A DNA stretch of 30,000 nucleotides from Penium margaritaceum (GCA_023375785.1 SZWC01015142.1:35512-65511), one strand, 5' to 3'; positions 21,003-29,648 are shown, numbered from the stretch's first letter. Numbers and translations are program-made. The notes: a model not told the origin generated them from the letters alone.

Positions 21003-21905
21003 ATGAAAGATCTTGGTGAGGCCTCTGTTTTCTTGGGGATGGAGATCGTGCGCGACCGTGTCCACCGCACCCTCCGTGTCCATCAGGGACGCTACACAGA
21101 GACTGTGGGAGAGCGCTTTGCCGACCTCCTTGCAAACGTCCGCACGGCCTCCACACCCATGACCCCTGAGGGGCAGGCCGCTCTGAAGGTGGATGACACA
21201 GCTGACCTGGAGGAGCCAGTCGATGTGACCCTGTACCTGCGAGTCATCGGCTCGCTCGTGTACTTGGCCACCACGACACGACCCAACATTGCCTTCACTA
21301 TCAACCTACTCACCCAGTTCTCGCAGGCTCTGTGCCAGCGAACACTGGAGGCCGCAGTCCGATGTGTGCGCTACATCTTTTCCACCGCACGCTTCGGCCT
21401 GTGCTTTCACGAGCAGGTGTCCGTTGTGCTCGATGGGTACACAGACAGTGACTGGGCATGTCCTCCAGATGGCAAGAGCCACACTGGCTACATCTTTCTC
21501 ATTGGAGGCACTACAATATCCTGGCAAAGTGGGAAGCAGGGCTGCATCGCACGCAGCACTGCTGAGGCAGAGTATGTTGCCCTAGGCGCTGGTGCAGCGG
21601 AATGTGTCTGGCTCGTCCGTCTGTTGCGTGAACTGCGTCAGTCCATTCCCCCCGTGGTCCTCCAGTGCGACAACATGAGCGCGGAGGCCATTGCCAAGAA
21701 CTCAGGTATGTTCCATGCACCCACAAAGCACATCAATATCGAGCACCACTTCGTGCGTGATCTGCTTGATCGTGGTGGGATCCGAGTCATCCACGTGGGC
21801 ACTGACAGGTAGTGCGCGGATTTTCTGACCAAGGCTCTGGGTCGTTCGAAGTTTCATGCGGCCACTCGTTCTGTGGGACTCTGCCCCATCCCCGTTGCAG
21901 GTTAA
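21003..21905 (+). pseudogene. C4 RT end and RNase H
   Basis: MKDLGEASVFLGMEI opens the RT thumb, followed by YLRVIGSLVYLATTTRPNIAF. RNase H is complete: GYTDSDWACPPDGKSHTGYI, ISWQSGKQGCIARSTAEAEY, LQCDNMSAEAIAKN, HINIEHHFVRD, then TDR, a TAG at 21810, and CADFLTKALGRSKF. The aligned position in C5 is Gln (SQRADFLTKAL). The frame closes with TAA at 21903-21905 after VGLCPIPVAG, the same point at which C5 ends with TGA. This supports TAA as the true terminator. Confidence 0.92.
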
Positions 21906-21964
21906 TTGCTCATCTGCCATCTTGCGTGTGCTGTACTTGTTGCTTGCAACGGTTGTGCGTTTTC

Positions 21965-22391
21965 TGCCCAATACAGTGTTAGTGTCTGCATGTGCATGGA
22001 CGTGTTTCGCCCTCCGGTCATGGGGGAGTGTTTTTGTGTGTGTCGTACACAGCTTACGGTGACCCCTCGGCTCATGTCCATTCACGTGCAGATCCCTGAG
22101 ACTGGCGACGGTGGCAGAAGACTGGCGACCGGCGGCGATGGGCACCCAGAAGACTTCCGTATTTTGTAGATTCACGCNTGCCCAATACAGTGTTAGTGTC
22201 TGCATGTGCATGGACGTGTTTCGCCCTCCGGTCATGGGGGAGTGTTTTTGTGTGTGTCGTACACAGCTTACGGTGACCCCTCGGCTCATGTCCATTCACG
22301 TGCAGATCCCTGAGACTGGCGACGGTGGCAGAAGACTGGCGACCGGCGGCGATGGGCACCCAGAAGACTTCCGTATTTTGTAGATTCACGC
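21965..22391 (+). repeat. 213-bp perfect direct duplication around an N (assembly join)
   Basis: Bases 21965-22177 and 22179-22391 are identical, base for base, and are separated by a single N at 22178. The segment spans the end of the C4 internal region, the polypurine tract and the first 149 bp of the 3' LTR. This is the pattern left when two overlapping contigs are joined without merging. Confidence 0.95.
22020..22028 (+). promoter_or_regulatory. C4 polypurine tract (first of two assembled copies)
   Basis: ATGGGGGAG lies directly before the LTR TG. The same sequence recurs at 22234-22242 because of the duplicated segment. C5 uses an identical tract on the minus strand. Confidence 0.85.
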
Positions 22392-22775
22392 TGTGTCTCA
22401 GCACGAAGGTGTACAGCCTATCCGGACATAGATCTCGTCGATGCTGCCGTTCTGGTTCAAATGGCTCGTCGTTCTCACGTGTCTGCAGGGAGTTATGGCC
22501 AAAACGGTGTTTTTGCCACTATTTTGTCCTACTAGAAAATAACGCCCTTTGTGCGCCGCGTGTGTGTGTACTAGGTCCGTGACACTATTTAGGCTGTCCA
22601 GACCTCATTTGTCATCTCTCTCTGCACAATTCAATGTTTTGCAGCTTCTGACACTTGTACTTGTGTCCCTAGCCAACCCCTTGCTGCTCTCACCTCCACC
22701 TGTGCGTGCTCGTGAATTAGCTGGCCGGCTTCTACTGCCACGCCAGCGACAGCAGTGCTAGGTAGATGTCTCTCA
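22243..22775 (+). repeat. C4 3' LTR
   Basis: 533 bp, starting TGTTTTTGTG after the second copy of the polypurine tract and ending GATGTCTCTCA, followed by CCTCC. A partial first copy (22029-22177) belongs to the duplicated assembly segment. Compared with the 5' LTR there are both transitions and many transversions, plus a 4-bp insertion near 22590. Confidence 0.92.
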
Positions 22776-22780
22776 CCTCC
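22776..22780 (+). repeat. Target-site duplication of C4, right copy (CCTCC)
   Basis: Identical to 14881-14885 and directly adjacent to the CA end of the 3' LTR. Confidence 0.92.
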
Positions 22781-22958
22781 CCCTCTTGCACAAGTGGACG
22801 AGAACACATAGTACGTTATCGAGGACATCTTCGGCCATCGACAAAATGGCAAAACGAAAGAATATCTCGTCAAGTGGCACGGCTACAACGCCGCGCATAA
22901 CATCTGGGAACCCTATGAAAACCTTTGCGACGTCGATCATCTCATGGATGGATACTAG
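22776..22958 (+). pseudogene. G3 chromodomain (continues from 14885)
   Basis: After the C4 target duplication the G3 frame resumes: LAQVDENT, a TAG, then YVIEDIFGHRQNGK, EYLVKWHGYNAAHNIWEP and HLMDGY, ending at TAG 22956-22958. This is a nearly complete chromodomain with the conserved Tyr, the YLVKW strand and the WEP motif. Chromodomains at the end of integrase bind methylated H3 tails and direct insertion into heterochromatin. Apart from the TAG before Tyr, this module is the least damaged in G3. Confidence 0.93.
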
Positions 22959-23004
22959 CGCCGTCACCGGGCCACATCTGAACACGTGCCGGGACGTCGC
23001 GGCT
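22959..23004 (+). other. G3 3' untranslated segment
   Basis: Short spacer between the chromodomain stop and the polypurine tract. It is collinear with the shorter G2 interval before its tract. Confidence 0.5.
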
Positions 23005-23015
23005 AAGGGGGGGAA
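23005..23015 (+). promoter_or_regulatory. G3 polypurine tract
   Basis: AAGGGGGGGAA corresponds to AAAAGGTGGGGAA of G2. In G2 the LTR begins one base later. Here C5 begins instead. Confidence 0.8.
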
Positions 23016-23648
23016 TGTAGTTACCTGGAAATTTCCTAGGCTGAATGTGTGAGAGCAAACAACCACGTGCGAGAGCCGCACGACACCATGGATGCAGAAA
23101 GCTTGCCTTCATTAGCTCGGGTACAACCAAGACAAGGAGTGAGAGGGAGCGAGAGAGACTTAGCATCCGGTGAGCGTGCACTCGCCACGGGCATCACACC
23201 CGAGCGAGCACACACCGCCACCCGGAGGTCGAGCCCGACCGCTCGGCACAAAACCAAGACGGCGTCTGCTCACCGATGCGCGGGTGAACCCGGCACGGTG
23301 GCTCCCTAAGGATCAGCACCCGGGAAATGCAGCTCCCCCAGAAAGCACTCAAGGCAAGCAACATGATGCAGAGCACGGCAGTGAGAACGTACGGGCCCTA
23401 GCATCTACCGCATCCCAAAGTCATGGAGAATCATAGAGGATCAGACAATGGCCATGTGTGTGTCAAGAGTTGTCCCGGAGTCCAGTAGCAACAGCAGCAG
23501 CAGCACGAGAACGTCCATGGCTCCTGCCAGAGCTGACACGCATGTAGCTTTCCCAGGTAGGGCCATTGTCACTCAATCTGTACAGGTGTGTGCAAAGTAT
23601 GTGGAGGCAAGAGGGCACAGAGTTGTGAGTGGCCAACGAACTTCAACA
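23016..23648 (-). repeat. C5 3' LTR
   Basis: On the minus strand it begins TGTTGAAGTTCG at 23648, right after the polypurine tract, and ends ...GGTAACTACA at 23016, giving about 633 bp. The left 350 bp match 29649-30000. Confidence 0.9.
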
Positions 23649-23660
23649 CTCCCCCATGAC
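23649..23660 (-). promoter_or_regulatory. C5 polypurine tract
   Basis: The minus strand reads GTCATGGGGGAG immediately before the LTR TGTTG. It is identical to the corresponding sequence of C4. Confidence 0.9.
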
Positions 23661-23737
23661 CCACAGACAACCAACCCACATACACATGAGCACCACAAGG
23701 GGAATCACGAGAGGTGATGGAGACAAACTGGGCTAAA

Positions 23738-25393
23738 TCAGCCTGGATCATGTGGACAGATGAGACCAACAGAGTGAACAACACTTTTGAACACATTACG
23801 ACTGAGGGCCTTCGTGAGGAAGTCAGCTCTCTGAGACCGTGTATCCACCCGAGCAACCTAGACTATGGCGGCAGCAATGCACTCGCGAACAAAATGGTGC
23901 TCTACATTGATGTGCTTGGTGCATGAATGATGCATGTCGTTGTTCTCAGCAATGGCCTTTGTGTTTTGGTTATCACAGCGCAGAGTGATGCAACGGATGG
24001 GTACACGCAGTTGTTGCAACAGATGACACAGCAAGACAGCCTCACATGTGCCAGCACCAAGCGCAACATACTCAGCCTCAGCGGTGTTGCGAGCAACACA
24101 CCCTTGTTTGCCACTTTTCCAGGAGACTACAGTGCCACCGACAAGAAAGATGTAGCTGTTCGACTCCGAGCATCAGAGTCATGCGCCGAGTCACTGTCCG
24201 TGAAGCCGTCAACCACAACTGAGGACTGTGCACGAAAGTACAGGCCGATGTGGGGGGTGGAGAGGGCATAGCGCACTACCCGCAACGCTGCCTCAAGATG
24301 GCGCTCACTGGGGCACTAGGAGAACTGGGAAAGGAAGTTCACCACAAATGCCACATCAGCACGAGTGGTTGTGGCAAGGTACATCAAAGAGCCAATGACA
24401 CGGAGGTAATCGGTCACATTGACCGTCTCCCCCAGTGTGGACATGTCCCGAGACTTCAGTAAGGACTGACCAGTGGATGTCATGGGAGTGGACGCAGTGG
24501 GGATGGATGTGAGGAGCGGGCCAAATCGCTCCCCCAGGCTGCGTACGTATGCAGCCTGATGGACGTGCAAGGTGCGACGCCCCCGGTCTCGTTCCAACTC
24601 CATGCCAAGAAATACTCGAGCCGGACCAAGATCCTTCATCTTGTATGTCGCCTAAAGAAGTGCCTTCGCTGCCGCAACAGAGGCGGGATCAGGAGAGGCA
24701 ATGAGGAGATCATCCACGTAGACAAGGATGGCGACAAGTGGCTTGGTGGGGCCACTAAGGAATAGTGCAGGGTCCACAACGCTCCGTTTGTACCCTCCTT
24801 TTTCAAGGGTTGCTGTGATTTCCTGGTTCCAACACCGTGGGGACTGTTTCAGGCCATAGAGGGCCTTGCGCAAGTGCCATACCCGGTTCGCTCCATCTGA
24901 GAAGCCAGGTGGCTGCACCATGTAGATCTCCTCATCCAACCTACCGTGGAGGAAGGCATTGTTAACATCCATCTGCTCAAGCTCCCAATCATGCTGAGCA
25001 ACCAGGCTAAAGAGAGCCCTGGCTGTGGTGTAGCGACCAACTACGGCAAAGGTCTCGTCAAAGTCAACACCGGGGATTTGAGAGAATCCCTTTGCGGTGA
25101 GCCGTGCCTTGTAGCGTTCAACGGTATTGTCAAGGTTCAGTTTTCGACGGTAAACCCACTTGGCCGCAACTGCCTTGCGACCCGGTGGGAGGTCAACAAG
25201 CTCGTACACACTATGCTCAGAAAGTGCATCAAGTTCGGCCTGCATGGCCTTCTCCCACAGCGAGGAGTCGGAGGCCGTGCGCGCTGCTTGAACAGTCACG
25301 GGCTCAGGTGGTAGAGGGGAGAGCCCAGCGGCAACAAAGCACGACGCAACATATCCAGCCACAGATGAGGACAGAGCTGAATGAAACTCATCC
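23738..25393 (-). pseudogene. C5 reverse transcriptase and RNase H
   Basis: From about 25310 the minus strand reads SLWEKAMQAELDALSEHSVYELVDLPPG, KGFSQIPGVDFDETFAVVGR, LEQMDVNNAFLHGRL, ALYGLKQSPRCWNQEI and the intact active site LVYVDDLLIA (YVDD at 24709-24720). A TAG at 24652 precedes KMKDLGPARVFLGMEL, and a TAG at 24316 follows FLSQFS, where C4 has Gln. RNase H continues as SERHLEAALRVV. A one-base shift near 24155 leads to VSWKSGKQGCVARNTAEAEY and HINVEHHFVRE, then a TAG at 23858, RSQRADFLTKAL, and a final TGA at 23738-23740. Catalytic residues of RT are preserved, so the decay is mostly by TAG and one indel. Confidence 0.9.
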
Positions 25394-26498
25394 TCAACAA
25401 TCCACCCGAACACCACGAGAGGAGAGGAAACGAGAGGTGGGACCAAAGAACTCACCACCACGATCACTGCGAAACACATGCAAGGGTCTGTTACAGGAAC
25501 GCTCAACCTGCGGGAGCCAGGACTCAAGAACATCAGTGACGTCACTTTTGTGACGAAGGGAAAAGACCCAGCGGTAGCGGGAGAAGTCATCGGTCAAGCA
25601 TAGGACATAACGTCCAAGGCCACCAAGGAATTCATGGGGTAACGGGCCCATAACGTCAGCATGCACCAGGTCAAGAGGGTGAGCAGTGGTGGACTCAGAG
25701 GTGGAGAAGTGGGAATGGTGCATTTTGCCACTGGCACAGTCGAGACAGGTGGACGTGCAGGGTGGAGCAAACGTGGCAGAGTCAAGGCCTTGGGCAGGCC
25801 GAAGGCGAAGAAGGCGCTGGATGGCGGCGGTGTGAATGTGATAGAGAGGATGATGCAGGAGATCAGTGTGCTCAGGAGACAAGGATGGGGAAACGTGAAC
25901 AAGAGCAGATGCAGCGGAAGTGGAGGGCAACGTGAGCGGGACACGGAACAGGCGATCATATCGCACACCACGAAGAACAACACGGCCAGACGAGCGAAGA
26001 GAGATAGAGGCAAGGCCACGGCTGGAGGAGAAGTCCATGCCCTGGTCGTCAAGGGTGGTCACAGAGAGAAGGCCGACCTCAAGGTCAGGCATGTACAAGA
26101 CATCAGGAAGTTAGACAGTGCCACCAGGACCCACAAAGCGTACAACACCAACACCCTGAACAGGGAGCAGCTGGCCGGAGCCAGTGCGCACAGAACGTAC
26201 AGACTGAACAGGGCCAAGAGAGACGAAGGAGGAACGACAGGAGGTCATGTGATGCGTGGCCCCAGAATCAATGATGCAGAGGCTGGGCGAGGCAGGAGTG
26301 GAGGGGGGGACAAGACAGACAGCAACAGTGCCGCGGGTAGAGAGATGACGAACAACCAAGATGTGTGGGGTACGTGTGTGACTGCCACCCTTCAACCCAG
26401 GCACAATCATCAGGCAAGTCCCCTTGGACCCGATTAGAGGAGGCACCACGAAGAGTGACCTCAGACTCACAAGCAAACACGTGGGACTGGCCACTCAC
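25394..26498 (-). pseudogene. C5 protease and N-terminal integrase, truncated
   Basis: Protease: CIIDSGATHHMTSCRSSF with an intact DSG (DSGA at 26258-26269), then VQGVGVVRFVG, a TAA at 26111, and LPDVLYMPDLEVGLLSV. A frameshift near 26440 separates it from the upstream nucleocapsid frame. The pre-integrase zinc region has LLHHPLYHIH and CLDCASGKMHH. The core has the first Asp in LVHADVMGP (25655-25657) and the second in FRSDRGGEFF (25463-25465). It then ends after SSRGVRVDC. The PQQNGxxER segment with the catalytic Glu and the whole C-terminal part are missing, and the next recognisable sequence is the RT lead-in. Compared with C4, about 1.1 kb has been deleted. Integration activity is impossible. 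Confidence 0.88.
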
Positions 26499-27062
26499 AT
26501 TCTCACCTCCCAGAGAGCGAAGGTGAAGAAGCTCCGCCAGACGACTCTCAAGGGTGCACTCCTCGTCACGACGATCAGAGGAGCGCTCCGAGGAACGGTC
26601 AGAGGAGCGGTCAGAGAAGTGCCCGTCGTCACGTGCCTACTGGGGTACGTGGTAGTGAGAGGGCGGGGGGCCGTAGTACGGAGGGCCAGATGGAGGAGGT
26701 ATCCAACCCCAGGGGCTGGGTGCCGGAGGTGTCGGGTGAAGGGGGGCAGAGGTGGTGGAAAGCGCGGAGCCAGTGGAAGATGATGAGGAGGAGGCGACAG
26801 TCACTGCAGCAGCGGTAGAGGAGGTAGTAACACCGGTGCGTGCCAAGTGGGATCGCATGGAGGAGGCCAAACGGGAATCATCACGAGGGGCAGGGCATTT
26901 TTGTGTAGAGTGACCAGTGGCGCCACAGTTCCAACAGGTGATGTCAGCAGCAGTGGGGGCCGAATTCTTGCCACCGCGACCACCTCCACGGCCTTTGCCC
27001 CCTCGACCGCCACCACGACCGAATCCACCACCCCCACCCCGGGAGACACTCTGAGTGGAATG
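26499..27062 (-). pseudogene. C5 nucleocapsid: RGG-rich region and zinc knuckle
   Basis: After the TAG at 27063 the Gag frame continues: HSTQSVSRGGGGGFGRG and further Arg-Gly repeats, then CWNCGATGHSTQKC (26895-26936), a canonical CCHC knuckle. Ser- and Pro-rich sequence follows to a TAG at 26637, and the same frame stays open beyond it into SGQSHVFACESEVTL. The RGG repeats and the knuckle would bind RNA. Because frame and order match C4, the TAG at 27063 falls inside one original protein and does not mark the natural end of Gag. Confidence 0.82.
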
Positions 27063-28073
27063 CTACCTAGGACGAGGACGAGGAGAGGAAGCTGCGAGAG
27101 AGGAGGAAGAGGAGGAGGTGGTGACAGCAGCTAAAGCAGCGCAATGCATGCGCTTGTTCTGCAGCGCATTCCACCAGTCGGTGAGACGCGAGGCAGTGAA
27201 GTCAAAGAGGGGGCCGATCCCAGGTGGGGAATCACCTGGGACAGGTTCAAAGGCAAGGCGCTCAAGTTCTGCCTGAGAGACATGCAGATACAAGTCAGAC
27301 AGCTCAGGAATGAGGCCAGCAACGATGGAGAGGCAGGCGGAAAGAGGGCCGAGGGTGGCCCTGCTGAGGTCTCGCAGTAGGTGCAAGCTGCGCGCCCAAT
27401 ACTCATCTGCTGTCTCATCCGCTCGCATCTGCAAGGTGTTGAATTGCACCGTGAGGGCGCTCTCGGCAGCGTGCCCAGTTACTGTCTTGCGGCGGCGGAT
27501 GAGAGCGTAGGCGCCGACAGGGTCAGCTGGCGTGCCACGGGAAGGGTCTGCATTGTAAGTATCAATGTCGTCAAGAAGACTTTCTGGACCTGCATTGATG
27601 AGTGCTCGCACAGCGCGAGCAGCTTCTGTAGGCTGTGGCACAAATGGCGCCTTGGCAGGCGAGTAGTACTCCCAGAGGAGCTCACCCTGGGCCCACGCGC
27701 TGAAGCGAGTCTCCCAGGATGTGAACGTGAGTTTGGAGGTGAACTGTGGTGGTGGAGTTTCAAAGTCCTTCTGCCGAGCTGGGAGCAGAGGACAGGCAAA
27801 GGCTGTTGCGAAGAGAGAGGGAGAGGAAGAGTTGGCAACAGCACCACTGGGAGGAGCAGACGAGTCTGCTGAGGCAGACTCTGTGGTAGGTAGAACTGCG
27901 GCAAAGGTGGGAATGGCACGCAGTTGCTCAATAACTAGTGCGGCTACCGTGGCAGCTAGCTCCTGCTGTGCTTCTTGCCCCCGGTGAAGCTCATCCTCAG
28001 CTTTACGGCGCTCTGCTTGCGCCTCACTAAGAGCAGCCTGGAGGGCATCTATAGTTTCCTTTGGTGCAGGCAT
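27063..28073 (-). CDS. C5 Gag capsid region
   Basis: A 336-codon frame starts at ATG 28073 (MPAPKETIDALQAALSEAQ). A predicted coiled coil (ALSEAQAERRKAEDELHRG) leads to a linker and the capsid segment: TPPPQFTSKLTFTSWETRFSAWAQG, AARAVRALINAGPESLLDDI, LTVQFNTLQMRADETADEYW, SLHLLRDLSRATLGPL. PPHWFESDPPIF...SWEPRFRMWA in C4 aligns with the same region, so this is Copia Gag. The capsid is uninterrupted. The stop that ends the frame is a TAG within the RG-rich nucleocapsid. Gag assembles the cytoplasmic particle. The start is supported by the ATG next to the coiled coil, although the frame is also open upstream. Confidence 0.82.
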   Translation of the reverse strand: MPAPKETIDALQAALSEAQAERRKAEDELHRGQEAQQELAATVAALVIEQLRAIPTFAAVLPTTESASADSSAPPSGAVANSSSPSLFATAFACPLLPARQKDFETPPPQFTSKLTFTSWETRFSAWAQGELLWEYYSPAKAPFVPQPTEAARAVRALINAGPESLLDDIDTYNADPSRGTPADPVGAYALIRRRKTVTGHAAESALTVQFNTLQMRADETADEYWARSLHLLRDLSRATLGPLSACLSIVAGLIPELSDLYLHVSQAELERLAFEPVPGDSPPGIGPLFDFTASRLTDWWNALQNKRMHCAALAAVTTSSSSSSLAASSPRPRPR

Positions 28074-28160
28074 GATGGAAGGTGGAACAGGAACTGAGAG
28101 TGAAGTAATAGGAGAATGAAAGGAGGAGAAAGAGTCAATGGGAAGGCAATACTCACCGAA

Positions 28161-28916
28161 CTAGAGACGCGGGAGAAGATTGAAGAGCGGCGGCACAATA
28201 GTTGCAACCGACGAGAACAGAACCACCACCCAGCCTGCAACCGCCACGGTAAGGCACAGAAGTCCTGTCGCAGTAGCTCCAGCGCCTGCAGCAGAGGCCA
28301 ATACCACGAGAATACCGGTGGTGAAGGGTGATGTTGCGTCACGTGGGGCGCCGGTAGGCGTCAGCACAGCTGAGGCAGTGGACGCTCGGATGGAGCCGAC
28401 GGAGCTGGAAGTGGCATCTGCTGTTGTGGAGGGTGCCGTGGTAATAGATGTTGCGGCAGCTGTGATATGTGTGGCAATGTTGGCGGCAGCAGCTGCAAGC
28501 AGAGTGAGAGAGGCAGCTGTCTGTGCGTATGCTTCATCTGCCCGGCCAACGACCGTCTGTGCGGGTACACGGCAGGCCCTGGCTGTTGCTGCGAAGGTGG
28601 CAGCGGCACCAGCCGCTGCGTCAAGGATGGCACCGGCCAAACTGATTGAGTCAGTATGAACAGGAAGAACCGGGATGACGCCGGGCACCTTGGGTGTAGT
28701 AGATGTCGTGGTAGACCCTGCTGCGGTAGGAGGAGGAGCAGGAGTAGGTGCAGCGGATGATTCAGGAGGTTGGGAGCTGCTAGTGGGTTGCATTCCTGGG
28801 GACAAGGGCGGTGACGGTGGTAGGTCGTCTGGTGTGTAGGCTTGGCGATCAATTTCCTCCCTCTCACGCTCTGCTGCAACGTTGATGTCCTCCTGCCAGT
28901 AGGTATGGTCAAGCAT
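28161..28916 (-). CDS. Hypothetical frame upstream of C5 Gag
   Basis: The minus strand is open in the same phase as Gag from a TAG at 29109 to a TAG at 28161, with its first ATG at 28916 (MLDHTYWQEDINVAAERERE). That gives about 251 codons. The product would be Pro/Ser/Thr/Ala-rich, with a hydrophobic C-terminal stretch (GILVVLASAAGAGATATG, LLCLTVAVAGWVVVLF) that could span a membrane. I recognise no family. C4 has no equivalent. GC-rich DNA opens frames by chance, and the plus strand here is also open for 160 codons, so coding is doubtful. A good splice-donor-like GTGAGTA lies just past the TAG, so this could instead be leader exon sequence. Confidence 0.25.
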   Translation of the reverse strand: MLDHTYWQEDINVAAEREREEIDRQAYTPDDLPPSPPLSPGMQPTSSSQPPESSAAPTPAPPPTAAGSTTTSTTPKVPGVIPVLPVHTDSISLAGAILDAAAGAAATFAATARACRVPAQTVVGRADEAYAQTAASLTLLAAAAANIATHITAAATSITTAPSTTADATSSSVGSIRASTASAVLTPTGAPRDATSPFTTGILVVLASAAGAGATATGLLCLTVAVAGWVVVLFSSVATIVPPLFNLLPRL

Positions 28917-29636
28917 ACGCACCCACAAGGGGGTGTCGTCGTCGTCCGCCAGCGTGGAGGGCCGAGTGGGCTGCTGGCGCAGCCGAGATACTCGTAGCAA
29001 GCGCACCACCCAGGCTGCGGGGAGACAAGAGGTGGTGTTGTGCAACGAGGTGATGCGGCGCACGGTGGAGATGCACTGTGTCCGAAGATGGAGTGGGCCG
29101 TGCGTCCTCTAAGACAGGACTACTGCTGTAGTTCAGAAACGTAGACGGCGCACCTGGCTAGAGGAGAGCAATTGCTGAAGTTGTGGTGTGGTGAGGTCTA
29201 CAAGGACTGATGGGTAGCGGAGTCAAGGGCGGTTGCAGCAAATGCGGCCTTAGATGTTCCACGGGCTGAGGAGAACAGCCGAGAGCGATCGAAAGAGACA
29301 AGGTCAGGACCCACCGAACGGCACAGACCTGCCGACGGTAGTGGTAGTCCGGAGTGGAAGAATGACTGGGAGTGTGGCCTAGGGTGCTCCGGGCGAACGA
29401 GGGAGCAAGGAGATCGGGTTCCGCGAGGTGTAGCCCGTGGGTGTGGGAGAGCGGACGAGGTGCTGCGGGCGGAGCTCAGATGAGCACCATGGAACGAGGT
29501 GGCGCTGCCGTTCAACGCCGAGCAGATGTGCAGCGAAAATACGCTGCTGCGGTGAGGTCAGGTGGCCGAGAGTGGCTCGGGTGTGCGCAGAAGCGACTGA
29601 CCAGGATCGAGGAGCGGTGGGAGAGATGCCTCACAT
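28917..29636 (-). other. C5 untranslated leader, distal part
   Basis: GC-rich sequence between the primer-binding site and the upstream frame. No domain or RNA gene recognised. Confidence 0.6.
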
Positions 29637-29648
29637 GCTCTGATACCA
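29637..29648 (-). promoter_or_regulatory. C5 primer-binding site (tRNA-iMet)
   Basis: The minus strand reads TGGTATCAGAGC, identical to the sites of G3 and C4, and abuts the LTR at 29649. Confidence 0.95.

Larger units (their letters stand above)
14886..22775 (+). mobile_element. C4: near-complete Ty1/Copia element
   Basis: Both LTRs (TG...CA), a tRNA-iMet primer site, a GC-rich leader, gag-pol in Copia order (Gag, protease, integrase, RT, RNase H), a polypurine tract and a perfect 5-bp target duplication are present. It is inserted in the same orientation into the integrase/chromodomain linker of G3. The length of 7,890 bp includes 214 bp of probable assembly duplication around the N at 22178. 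By eye the LTRs differ at about 40 positions, roughly 92% identity. The sequence is clearly richer in GC than the Gypsy copies around it. Confidence 0.96.
9631..23015 (+). mobile_element. G3: chromovirus split by nested Copia C4
   Basis: G3 consists of 9631-14885 plus 22776-23015, separated by the 7.9-kb C4 insertion. The order is LTR, primer site, Gag with zinc knuckle, protease, RT, RNase H, integrase, GPY/F, chromodomain, polypurine tract. The break is exact: G3 stops at the CCTCC target site and resumes after the duplicated CCTCC. Its 3' LTR is displaced beyond the window by C5. All domains have decayed by stops of all three kinds and by frameshifts. Confidence 0.92.

Noticed and set aside
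16189..21905. UAR (both UAA and UAG) read as Gln, as in some ulvophyte algae
   Set aside because: C4 ends with TAA at the position where C5 ends with TGA, so TAA behaves as a terminator. Only UAG remains open to question.
25661..26437. 258-codon plus-strand frame
   Set aside because: It is antisense to C5 protease and integrase, which carry clear motifs.
28180..28659. 160-codon plus-strand Ala/Val-rich frame in the C5 leader
   Set aside because: No motif. It is complementary to the minus-strand frame and shows how easily GC-rich DNA stays open here.
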